Origin: Wohlfahrtiimonas sp. G9077
GTDB lineage: Bacteria > Pseudomonadota > Gammaproteobacteria > Cardiobacteriales > Wohlfahrtiimonadaceae
Assembly (NCBI RefSeq): GCF_002252155.1
Contig: NZ_NEFD01000008.1
Location: 1 to 64,000, forward strand
Reading direction: 5' to 3'
Length of the DNA stretch: 64,000 nt
Below are positions 38,606 to 45,909 of the stretch, in pieces (the first letter of the stretch is position 1; the number at the start of each line of letters is the position of its first letter). The translations under genes were made by a program, and so were the position numbers. The notes beneath the pieces are model-generated. The model searched no databases. It was not told the DNA's origin and saw nothing but the letters and a program-made list of their open reading frames with translations.

Positions 38606-38627
38606 AAAGTCACAAATAGTATTAAAT
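38599..38627 (+). promoter_or_regulatory. Porin promoter
   Basis: TTGCAT (38599-38604) and TTAAAT (38622-38627) are 17 bp apart in a very AT-rich region, about 75 bp before the porin ATG. An AT-rich upstream tract (38510-38595) could act as an UP element. Confidence 0.55.
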
Positions 38628-38639
38628 TAGCCACATGGA

Positions 38640-38673
38640 TAGATATGAGAGTTGACTCATTAAATATCTAAAT
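38640..38673 (+). promoter_or_regulatory. Hairpin in the porin mRNA leader
   Basis: TAGATAT and ATATCTA can pair, with an inner TGAG/CTCA stem, inside the 5' untranslated region. Such leader stems often stabilise abundant outer membrane protein mRNAs or respond to small RNAs; which applies here is unknown. Confidence 0.45.
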
Positions 38674-38701
38674 TATTTTTAATCAATTTGGAGCTTAAGA
38701 T

Positions 38702-39886
38702 ATGAAAAAGAGCTTAGTAGTAGTAGCATTAGCGGGTGCAATGGCATTCACAGCAGCATCTGCTGAAACAGTTTTATACGGTTCTATCCGTTTAGGCGCA
38801 GAAGTTCAAAAGAACCATTTCAATAAAGAAGGTGAATTGAACAAACGTGGTCTTCAAATGAAAGATTTCGGTTCTCGTTTAGGCTTAAAAGGTTCTGAAG
38901 ATTTAGGTAACGGCACTAAAGTTATCTATCAATTAGAATGGGGCTTTGATGGCATGGATGGTGGTCAAAACGGTAAAGGCTTCGAAAACCGTTTGGCTTA
39001 CGTTGGTTTAACAGGTGACTGGGGTACAGTTGCTTTAGGTCGTCAAAACAACCCATTCACTGAATCTTTGAACGCTGGCACAATCGCTGACGAATTCAAC
39101 GGTAGTTACACTTCTGCATTGCGCATTGCAACAGGTGCAGTATTTGCAACACCATATGCTGGTGTAAACGTAATTACAGATCCATTAACAGGTGCTGTTA
39201 CTGGATTTAAAAAACCATCGAGTGATGATATTGGTTTCGATTCAATGGATACTCGCGTAGGTAACTCTATTGCTTACGTATCACCTTCTTTCTCAGGCTT
39301 CAGCTTCACTGTAGCAGGCATTGCTAAAGCACCTAAAGCAGATGCAGATAGCTATGATGCTGCATATAACTCAAGCAAAGGTTTTGACATCTACACAGTA
39401 GGTTTAAACTATGAGCACGAATCAGGCTTCTACGCAAAAGCTGCATACTTAGGCGCTGATGTGTATGAAGATGCAAAACGTGGTAACGCTTATGGTTTGA
39501 ACGTTGGTTTTGCTAACGAACAATTCGGCGTAAATGCTGACTTCGGTGCTGCAGAACGTGGTCGTAAAAACGAAAACCAAGCTAAAATCTCTTCTAAAGG
39601 TTGGGACGTGGGCGCACAATTCTCATTCGGTCCTGATTACTTCAGCACAGTACGTGCAACTGTAGGTCAATCTACAACTAACTACAAATATGCTGCTGAA
39701 TTAGATCAAGATAAAGTAAAAGATAAAATGACTGTTTGGGCATTGGGCTTTGAACAAAAATTATCCACTCGTACAAAAGTATGGGCTGAATTTGCTAAAC
39801 AAAACAGCAAAGTTAAAGGTTTAGAAGTAGAATCTAAAAAACGTCACAACGATGTGTTCTCTTTAGGTATCCGTCACGATTTCTAA
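38702..39886 (+). CDS. Gram-negative trimeric porin
   Basis: The 394-aa outer membrane beta-barrel has a signal peptide MKKSLVVVALAGAMAFTAAS followed by AETVLYGSIRLG, the usual first strand. FGSRLGLKGSEDLGNGTKVIY and WGTVALGRQNNPF, in the constriction-loop region, are typical of Neisseria/OmpC-type porins (Porin_4). The chain ends with Phe after IRHD, the barrel assembly signal. Codon choice is biased to TTA, GGT and CGT, as in highly expressed genes. It is probably a main general porin. Confidence 0.93.
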   Translation: MKKSLVVVALAGAMAFTAASAETVLYGSIRLGAEVQKNHFNKEGELNKRGLQMKDFGSRLGLKGSEDLGNGTKVIYQLEWGFDGMDGGQNGKGFENRLAYVGLTGDWGTVALGRQNNPFTESLNAGTIADEFNGSYTSALRIATGAVFATPYAGVNVITDPLTGAVTGFKKPSSDDIGFDSMDTRVGNSIAYVSPSFSGFSFTVAGIAKAPKADADSYDAAYNSSKGFDIYTVGLNYEHESGFYAKAAYLGADVYEDAKRGNAYGLNVGFANEQFGVNADFGAAERGRKNENQAKISSKGWDVGAQFSFGPDYFSTVRATVGQSTTNYKYAAELDQDKVKDKMTVWALGFEQKLSTRTKVWAEFAKQNSKVKGLEVESKKRHNDVFSLGIRHDF

Positions 39887-39923
39887 TCTGACCTGACTAA
39901 AGTCACATAACGTTATATACTAT

Positions 39924-39950
39924 AAGGCCCGCATTGCGGGCTTTATTTTT
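39924..39950 (+). terminator. Terminator after the porin
   Basis: GCCCGC and GCGGGC form a 6-bp GC stem with an ATT loop, then a T-rich tail. Confidence 0.88.
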
Positions 39951-39963
39951 ATGGGGAGAATGT

Positions 39964-40944
39964 ATGATTGGCGTGATCGGCAGCGGTTCTTGGGGCAGTG
40001 CATTGGCCATTCACATCGCAAAATGTCAAGATGTGATGCTGTGGGGATTTAACAACGAAGATGTAGAAAGCATCAACAACACCCGCACCAACCCACGATA
40101 TTTAGGGGACATTGTCTATCCTGAGAACATCACCGCCACGACACAATTAAAAGAAGTGGTGGATCAGTGTGATCAATTGGTGTTTGTGGTGCCATCTTTT
40201 GCCTTGCAAGGCATTTTACAGGAGATCAAGGAATATCAGCGTCCGGGCTTATCTTTCATCAATGCGACGAAGGGTTTAGAGCATGATAGCAATCGCTTTT
40301 TTTCAACCTTGATTGATGAGTTGTTTGATTATCCTGTGCAAGCGGTGTTATCGGGCCCAAGCTTTGCATCGGAAGTGGCGCGTCATTTACCCACCGCCAT
40401 CACCATTGCCTCGAAAAACGAGCGCGATGCCAAATCCTTTTTGCCGCTCTTTCATCATCACCACATGCGGGTGTATTTAAACTCAGATCCTATTGGCGTA
40501 CAGTTGGCGGGCACGTATAAAAACGTGATTGCAATCGCAGCAGGGATTTCTGCCGGTTTAGGTTTTGGTTGTAATGCGCGCGCCGCCTTAATCACCCGAG
40601 GTTTAGCAGAGATGACGCGCCTTGGCACATCGCTTGGTGCATCGGTGGAAACATTTTTAGGGCTTGCGGGCGTCGGTGATCTCACCTTAACCGCCACCAG
40701 CACAGAGTCACGCAATTACCGCTTTGGGCAATTCATCGGGCAGGGCTTGACGAAAGAGGAAGCCTTTGAGAAGGTCTTTCAAGTGGTGGAAGGTGCGAAC
40801 AACGTCATCAATATGAAGCTTCTTGGTGAAGCGCAGGGCATCGAACTGCCAATTGTCAATGAAGTGTATCAAATCTTAATGGAGAATTTGCCGCCTCATT
40901 TAGCAATGAGCCATCTGTTAGAGCGCTCAGCAAAAAGCGAATAA
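39964..40944 (+). CDS. gpsA: Glycerol-3-phosphate dehydrogenase [NAD(P)+]
   Basis: The 326-aa enzyme makes sn-glycerol-3-phosphate for phospholipids. NAD binds at VIGSGSWGSALA, and FINATKGLE, SGPSFASEVA, GTYKNVIAIAAGISAGLGFG (with the catalytic lysine) and GVGDLTLTATS follow. I start at 39964, preceded by GGGGAGAA; the frame's earlier ATG at 39934 lies within the porin terminator and is rejected. Confidence 0.95.
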   Translation: MIGVIGSGSWGSALAIHIAKCQDVMLWGFNNEDVESINNTRTNPRYLGDIVYPENITATTQLKEVVDQCDQLVFVVPSFALQGILQEIKEYQRPGLSFINATKGLEHDSNRFFSTLIDELFDYPVQAVLSGPSFASEVARHLPTAITIASKNERDAKSFLPLFHHHHMRVYLNSDPIGVQLAGTYKNVIAIAAGISAGLGFGCNARAALITRGLAEMTRLGTSLGASVETFLGLAGVGDLTLTATSTESRNYRFGQFIGQGLTKEEAFEKVFQVVEGANNVINMKLLGEAQGIELPIVNEVYQILMENLPPHLAMSHLLERSAKSE

Positions 40945-40945
40945 G

Positions 40946-40972
40946 AAAAAAGCCTCGATTGCTCGAGGCTTT
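40946..40972. terminator. Bidirectional terminator between gpsA and the small lipoprotein gene
   Basis: AAAGCCTCGA and TCGAGGCTTT form a 10-bp stem with a 4-nt loop. The flanking A-run gives T6 on the minus strand, so it serves the converging lipoprotein gene as well as gpsA. Confidence 0.85.
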
Positions 40973-41003
40973 GATGCATTTTATACAGTTAACAAATCAA
41001 CGA

Positions 41004-41183
41004 CTATTTGTAACGAGTTTTTGCGAAATAACGGTCAAACTGTGCTTGTGTATTTAATGCGATGCTTTTAGCGTCATTTGCAGTTGCTAATGCTTCGTCA
41101 GCTGTTTTTTGTGCGTTTGTTGCACAGCCTGTAGCCACTAAACCTAAAGCGATTAAACCTGTTACTTTTAATAAACCTTTCAT
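41004..41183 (-). CDS. Small Lpp-like outer membrane lipoprotein
   Basis: The 59-aa precursor has a lipoprotein signal MKGLLKVTGLIALGLVATGC with Cys20 as lipid site. The mature chain is 40 residues, with alanine-rich heptad-like helix (QKTADEALATANDAKSIALN) and a C-terminal lysine after RY, as in Braun lipoprotein, where that lysine is joined to peptidoglycan. It resembles the alanine-zipper OprI/Lpp families but is shorter than Lpp. I start at 41183, behind a strong AAGGAG site; the ATGs further upstream are rejected. Confidence 0.85.
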   Translation of the reverse strand: MKGLLKVTGLIALGLVATGCATNAQKTADEALATANDAKSIALNTQAQFDRYFAKTRYK

Positions 41184-41275
41184 TGTATAACTCCTTGTTA
41201 AAGTTGGATAACAAATTGACTGTATTATCATGCCTTGTTTCTGGCATAAAATCAATTCTCCAAGTGAATTATAGT

Positions 41276-41935
41276 CTATTTTAGAAAATCATACAGCCAT
41301 GCATAAATTAAATCATTTTGCACAATATAGCTACTGTGGTCGTGATCTTTTAGCATAAATAATTGCGCGCCCTCAATGTTGTGGGCAATGGTTTCAAATG
41401 TTCCCTCGATGTATACATCGTTTTCTCCGCCCATGATGAGGGTTTTTGCGGTAATCGCATGCAAATCCTCCGGCAAAATGTTCGGTTCTTCGAGCATCAT
41501 TTTGTACAAAGGATTCGGATCTAAGCGATACATGCGCTCAACATAGCGCGTGCACGCGGGCGTAAAATCCTTTGGCGAGAGATTCGGTCCAAGGAGCACA
41601 ATGCGCTCGGCCATGTTTGGGTATTGCATGGCCAAGAGCATCGTGATGATTGAGCCATCACTGAAGCCCACAATGCGCACCGGCGCAAGATCTAAAGCGG
41701 TGATGAAGGCATGAACATCCTTCATCATGGCATCATAATGATAATCAGGGTGCGCAGCACTTTTGCCGTGATTGCGGCTATCGATGGCATAGCAGGTAAA
41801 ATCACGGCTCAATTGAGCAATGAGCGGCGTAAAGATGGTGTGATCCTCACCATTGCCATGCAAAAAGATTAGCGGCGGCCCTTCGCCGGTTTGTGTGTAG
41901 TAAAGCTCAATGCCGTTGATTAAAATGGTTGCCAT
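41276..41935 (-). CDS. Alpha/beta hydrolase
   Basis: The 219-aa cytoplasmic alpha/beta-hydrolase-fold protein has an oxyanion loop FLHGNGED (about 24-31), a nucleophile elbow GFSDG with Ser92, an acid around GGENDVY (about 171-177) and a catalytic His in HDHSSY. It resembles small esterase or lactonase-like enzymes; the substrate is unknown. I start at 41935, 5 nt after a GAGG site. It follows metQ by 27 bp on the same strand and may belong to that transcript. Confidence 0.87.
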   Translation of the reverse strand: MATILINGIELYYTQTGEGPPLIFLHGNGEDHTIFTPLIAQLSRDFTCYAIDSRNHGKSAAHPDYHYDAMMKDVHAFITALDLAPVRIVGFSDGSIITMLLAMQYPNMAERIVLLGPNLSPKDFTPACTRYVERMYRLDPNPLYKMMLEEPNILPEDLHAITAKTLIMGGENDVYIEGTFETIAHNIEGAQLFMLKDHDHSSYIVQNDLIYAWLYDFLK

Positions 41936-41962
41936 GTTCGCCTCGTGCAAAGCCCAATCATA

Positions 41963-42772
41963 TCATTCCCAAGCGGGTGGCAGGTTATAAAAGGCTGGGA
42001 AGTTTGCCTTCACATATGCTTTATAATCCTCACTATTGACGATTTCCACCAATGCTTGTGCCCAATCGCTGCTTTGCTGCCCATCTTTGACCACAATCCA
42101 GTTCACAAAGAGTTTGCCGGGCTCAGTTTTTAAGATGTACTCATCAGGAATTTTGGCATCTTGGGCAAAGTTCCCGTTGATGATGGCATAATCTAAATCC
42201 ACGCGCGAGCGCACCACTTGCGCCGCATCAATGGCCACGATTTTGACCTTTTGTGGGTTGTGGATGATGTCTTTTTCAGAAACGGTGATCGGGTTGGCAT
42301 TCGGATCTAATTCAATCCAGCCCAGTGATTCTAAAATGCGTAAGCCGCGAGCGAAGTTGGTGACGTTATTTGGAATGCCAATGCTGCTGCCTTCTTTAAC
42401 ATCCGAAAGGCTGGATAACCGCGCGCGATAAATGGCCAGCGGCGCCGTTGGCACTTGGGCAAGTGGCACCAAATCCCCTTTGACTTGGGCATTGTATTCC
42501 TCTAAATAGGGCTTGTGTTGAAAGAGGTTGGCCTCTGCTGAGCCTTCAATCACCGCTTGATTCGGTAAAATGCCATTGGTGGTTTCACTCAATTGATAAC
42601 GAAAGCCGCGCTTTTCAAGTTCAGGGCCAATGTGCTGGCGGATCATGTCGGCAAAATCACCAGGCGATGAGATTAAACGCACCGTTGGTTGTGTGGTTTG
42701 TGCCTTTGGTGCGGGATCAGAGCAAGCGGTTAAGCTCAATAAAGCAGAGAGCAACAATAAGATTTTTTTCAT
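41963..42772 (-). CDS. MetQ/NlpA-family substrate-binding lipoprotein
   Basis: The 269-aa lipoprotein of the methionine-uptake binding family has a lipobox LTAC with Cys17, then a D/P/K-rich spacer. LISSPGDFADMIRQHIGPEL, ANLFQHKPYLEEYN and IPNNVTNFARGLRILESLGWI are typical MetQ segments. No metN or metI adjoins it. It lies 12 bp after the oxygenase gene and is surely co-transcribed with it. The ligand may be methionine or another amino acid. Start 42772 is chosen for its AAGGA site. Confidence 0.9.
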   Translation of the reverse strand: MKKILLLLSALLSLTACSDPAPKAQTTQPTVRLISSPGDFADMIRQHIGPELEKRGFRYQLSETTNGILPNQAVIEGSAEANLFQHKPYLEEYNAQVKGDLVPLAQVPTAPLAIYRARLSSLSDVKEGSSIGIPNNVTNFARGLRILESLGWIELDPNANPITVSEKDIIHNPQKVKIVAIDAAQVVRSRVDLDYAIINGNFAQDAKIPDEYILKTEPGKLFVNWIVVKDGQQSSDWAQALVEIVNSEDYKAYVKANFPAFYNLPPAWE

Positions 42773-42784
42773 ATTCATCATTCC

Positions 42785-43792
42785 TTAAAATTGGGCCAAA
42801 AGGTCAGCATAATGGGCGCGTGCCACATCGGGATGCGAGCGCAAGCGACCTTTGAGGAAGTTTTTACCAATCTCTGTAAAGAGCGGATTTTTGGGGTCTT
42901 GCGTGATGGCAAAATTGGCAGCCTGCAAATGTGCCGGTAACGATAAAAGCGGCACGGTGGCATCTAATTGAGAGGTTAAAAAGAAGGCCAATGAGTAGCG
43001 ATCTGTGCCCACAGGCGGCGTTGTGACGCGGTGCTGCGTGGCCTTTAAATAGCCTTGGGAGGCAATCTCTAAAAGCTCACCGATGTTCACCACAAAGGTG
43101 CCGCGAATGGGCGTTGCCGTGATCCATTGATCGCCTTTTAACACCTCAAGCCCGGATGCTTCATCTTGGGAAACAAACGTCAAATAGCCCGCATCTTTAT
43201 GGATGCCAACGCCTTGCTTGGTATCTTCTGTACCCGGGTAATGGATCGCTTTACAGAGCACAGAAGGCTTGTGTGCATATGTGTGGGCAAAGGCATCCGC
43301 CGGTTGGCCAAGGGCGAGTGCAAAGGCGCTGAGGAGCTCTTTGGCCAATGCCACTTGTGCCGTTTGTAGGGCAAGCAATGTGGGTTTAAGCGCTGGCAAT
43401 TGTGCCGGCCATTGATTGGGCCCTTGAAGGCGCAGCCAAGGCTGATTGTCAGGAATGGAGGCTTGCGGCAAGGCTTCATATTCAGGCATGTAGTCTAATT
43501 GCTCGCGGCCATCGGGGCGTTCACGGGTGATCTCATTATAAAGGCGCGTATAGCCTCTAAAGTGGCGCGAATGGATCATCTCGATGGCCAGCTTATCTTC
43601 AATGGGCAGTGCAAAAAAGGCTTTGGATAAGTTGAGCGCCTCATCAATCAATGTTTGATCAATGCCGTGGTTTTTGAGGTAAAAAAAACCAATGTTGTGA
43701 GTGACGTCTGCAAGCTTGGCAATGAAATCCGCCTGCGCTTCGCCGCCAGCACGAAACTGAGAAAAATCTAAAATGGGTAATGCATGTGACAT
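42785..43792 (-). CDS. Isopenicillin N synthase-like 2OG-Fe(II) oxygenase
   Basis: The 335-aa non-heme iron oxygenase has the N-terminal DIOX_N region (PILDFSQFRAGG, GFFYLKNHGID, FRGYTRLYNE) and the core jelly-roll. Iron ligands are His and Asp in GIHKDAG (about 199-203) and His in KATQHRV (about 259). RYSLAFF provides the 2-oxoglutarate-type Arg-x-Ser. The substrate is unknown. Pairing with an orphan MetQ suggests action on an amino acid or sulfur compound taken up by that system. The mRNA begins with a structured leader. Confidence 0.9.
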   Translation of the reverse strand: MSHALPILDFSQFRAGGEAQADFIAKLADVTHNIGFFYLKNHGIDQTLIDEALNLSKAFFALPIEDKLAIEMIHSRHFRGYTRLYNEITRERPDGREQLDYMPEYEALPQASIPDNQPWLRLQGPNQWPAQLPALKPTLLALQTAQVALAKELLSAFALALGQPADAFAHTYAHKPSVLCKAIHYPGTEDTKQGVGIHKDAGYLTFVSQDEASGLEVLKGDQWITATPIRGTFVVNIGELLEIASQGYLKATQHRVTTPPVGTDRYSLAFFLTSQLDATVPLLSLPAHLQAANFAITQDPKNPLFTEIGKNFLKGRLRSHPDVARAHYADLLAQF

Positions 43793-43821
43793 GGGAATCT
43801 CCTAACAAAATCAATTCAACC

Positions 43822-43929
43822 ATGCCGATTGATTTGACTTGCCCATACGTGAAGCACGTAAGGAAGATCCCTAAAAAGAGATGGACGCTTTAGCTGTTAT
43901 GCCCGCAAGCTGTTTTTTCAAATCGGCAT
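43822..43929 (-). ncRNA. Structured mRNA leader, riboswitch candidate
   Basis: Read on the minus strand, a 108-nt element lies between the predicted start site (about 43930) and the oxygenase ATG. The ends pair as ATGCCG-ATTTGA with TCAAAT-CAAT-CGGCAT (12 bp, 4-nt bulge), then CTTGC with GCAAG. Inside are two hairpins, ATCTCT/AGGGAT and TACGTG/CACGTA with a CTT loop. A closed multi-branched fold starting right at the transcript end is typical of riboswitch aptamers. I could match it to no class I know, including SAM, TPP, cobalamin, lysine and glycine. Confidence 0.55.
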
Positions 43930-43936
43930 ACACATA

Positions 43937-43965
43937 GAATTAAAGTAAAAAATGAGGGATGTCAA
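43937..43965 (-). promoter_or_regulatory. Promoter of the oxygenase-metQ unit
   Basis: On the minus strand, a perfect TTGACA (43965-43960) lies 17 bp from TAATTC (43942-43937). Confidence 0.65.
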
Positions 43966-43986
43966 ACATTTCTCGAAAATTTTCCA

Positions 43987-45837
43987 TCATTGATTTTGTT
44001 GATACTGCCAAAGTGAGGCATACAGCCCATTTTGAGCCACTAAATCTGCATGTGTGCCACTTTCAATGACCGCGCCATCATCAATCACCACCAAGCGATC
44101 CATTTTGGCAATGGTGGATAAACGGTGGGCAATGGCGATCACTGTTTTGCCGGCCATCAAAGTTTCAAGGTGCTCTTGGATCACCGCTTCAGATTCAGAA
44201 TCAAGGGCGGATGTGGCTTCATCTAGCACCAAAATGGGGGCATTTTTCAATAAAACGCGGGCAATGGCAATGCGCTGACGCTGCCCGCCAGAGAGTTTAA
44301 CGCCATTTTCCCCCACAATGGCATCAAGCCCTTTGTTGCCATATTGATCCACAAGATCATTCACAAAATCTAAGGCTTTGGTTTGGATGAGCACGGCGTT
44401 GATCATCTCATCGCTGGCATTCGGTTGCCCATAAAGGATGTTGTCACGAATGGAGCAGTGAAAGAGCGCTGTATCTTGCGCCACAACGCCAATGTGATGT
44501 CGTAGGCTCTCTTGCGTGACCTCGGTGATGGCTTGTCCATCGATGGTGATGCGCCCTTGCTGCACGTCATACAAGCGTAACAATAGATTCACCAAAGTGG
44601 TTTTTCCGGCGCCCGATGGCCCCACTAACGCCACTTTTTCGCCAGGCGCAATGGTTAAGGAGAGATCTTGATAAATGGGTTTATCCGCATGATAATGAAA
44701 ATGAATGTGCTCAAAGGCAATGGCACCTTGCGTCACTTGAAGCGTTTTTGCATTCGGTGCATCGGTGATCTCGTGCTCAGCCGTCATGATTTTAATGCCA
44801 TCTTGCACGCTGCCGATGTCCTCAAAAATTGCATTGACCACCTTCATCACCCAAGTGGACATGGTGTTGATGCGGATCACTAAACTCAAGGTAAAGGCGA
44901 TGGCGCCCGCAGTGATGAGGGCATTTTGCCAAAGCAGCAATGAGATCACGATGGTGCAGGCGATCAATAAACTATTGAGCATTGTGAGAGAGAAATCAAG
45001 GGCGGTCACTAAGCGCGTCGAATGCAGCGCCATGTTTGTTTGATGACGCATGTGTTCGTGGGTTTTGGCAGATTCACGATCTGAATGGGCAAAGAGCTTT
45101 AAAGTCAAAATATTGCTGTAGCTGTCCACAATGTGCCCCATTAAGCGTGAACGGGCTTTTGCGGAGCGATGAGAGCGCTCGCGGGTTTTGGGCAAAAAGT
45201 AGCGCAGCAATAGAATGTACGCCACGATCCATATCAACATCGGTAACGCAAGCCAAACATTGAGTTCCACAAAGAGCACAACCGTTGTCACCGCATAAAT
45301 GGTGACGCGCCACATTGAATCGGTGAGCATTAAGACGGAATTGCGGATCGATTGCCCTGTGCTCATCACGCGGCTGGCAATCCCGCCTGAAAAATTACTG
45401 TGAAAGAAATTCAGGCTTTGCTTAATCAAATGATTATGCTGCTGCCAACGAATGAGGGATGTGAAGTTTGTGGTGAGCACTTGATTCATCAATAGATCAT
45501 GAATGAGAGAAACCATCGGACGAATGAGGACAATCACCACCATCATCCAAATAAACGTGCTTGCGTGCTCAGCAAAAAGCTCAGAAGGATCCTTGACGGA
45601 TTGGATGATGTCCACAATCTCGCCGATGTATTTAAATAGGGCAATTTCCAAAATCGCTGTGAAAAAACCCACAATGAATAGAGCAATGAGCGGGCCTTTC
45701 ACCTGCTTTAAATAAAAGGCATAAAAGCCCCATAAGCTTGTGGGCGGCGTTTGAGTGGGCGCAGGTTGAAACGGTTGGATGATCTTTTCGAAGTAATTGA
45801 GTTTTTTCATGGCATCGGCTAAAGCGGCAAAGGCCAT
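43987..45837 (-). CDS. ABC transporter, fused permease and ATPase (exporter type)
   Basis: The 616-aa half-transporter has a six-span membrane domain (about 40-340) followed by an ATPase domain. Walker A is GPSGAGKTT, the Q-loop is VAQDTALF, the signature is LSGGQRQRIA, Walker B is ILVLDEATS and the H-loop is IAHRLST. It resembles the MsbA/MdlB-like lipid and drug exporters and would dimerise in the inner membrane. The substrate is unknown. A Fur-like box over its promoter hints at iron regulation, possibly siderophore or stress related. ATGs at 45837 or 45810 (607 aa) are both possible; neither has a clear ribosome-binding site. Confidence 0.9.
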   Translation of the reverse strand: MAFAALADAMKKLNYFEKIIQPFQPAPTQTPPTSLWGFYAFYLKQVKGPLIALFIVGFFTAILEIALFKYIGEIVDIIQSVKDPSELFAEHASTFIWMMVVIVLIRPMVSLIHDLLMNQVLTTNFTSLIRWQQHNHLIKQSLNFFHSNFSGGIASRVMSTGQSIRNSVLMLTDSMWRVTIYAVTTVVLFVELNVWLALPMLIWIVAYILLLRYFLPKTRERSHRSAKARSRLMGHIVDSYSNILTLKLFAHSDRESAKTHEHMRHQTNMALHSTRLVTALDFSLTMLNSLLIACTIVISLLLWQNALITAGAIAFTLSLVIRINTMSTWVMKVVNAIFEDIGSVQDGIKIMTAEHEITDAPNAKTLQVTQGAIAFEHIHFHYHADKPIYQDLSLTIAPGEKVALVGPSGAGKTTLVNLLLRLYDVQQGRITIDGQAITEVTQESLRHHIGVVAQDTALFHCSIRDNILYGQPNASDEMINAVLIQTKALDFVNDLVDQYGNKGLDAIVGENGVKLSGGQRQRIAIARVLLKNAPILVLDEATSALDSESEAVIQEHLETLMAGKTVIAIAHRLSTIAKMDRLVVIDDGAVIESGTHADLVAQNGLYASLWQYQQNQ

Positions 45838-45850
45838 AGCTTATGCCAAA

Positions 45851-45865
45851 TGGTAATTATTATCA
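45851..45865. promoter_or_regulatory. Fur-box-like operator before the ABC exporter
   Basis: Read on the minus strand, TGATAATAATTACCA matches 12 of 14 defined positions of the 7-1-7 Fur consensus TGATAATnATTATCA. It sits 14-28 bp before the start at 45837 and would cover the promoter. Confidence 0.6.
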
Positions 45866-45875
45866 AATGACAATC

Positions 45876-45902
45876 AAAAAGGGGATGTCATTCATCCCCT
45901 TC
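45876..45902 (-). terminator. Terminator after ilvA
   Basis: AAGGGGATG and CATCCCCTT form a 9-bp stem with a 5-nt loop; the A-run at 45876-45880 gives T5 on the minus strand. Confidence 0.87.
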
Positions 45903-45909
45903 ATTTTAA

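Noticed and set aside
41184-41255. N-terminal extension of the small lipoprotein
   Set aside because: The strong AAGGAG site and a typical lipoprotein signal place the start at 41183.
43822-43929. SAM-I, TPP, cobalamin or glycine riboswitch
   Set aside because: The core conserved sequences of these classes are not found; the element is kept as an unassigned candidate.
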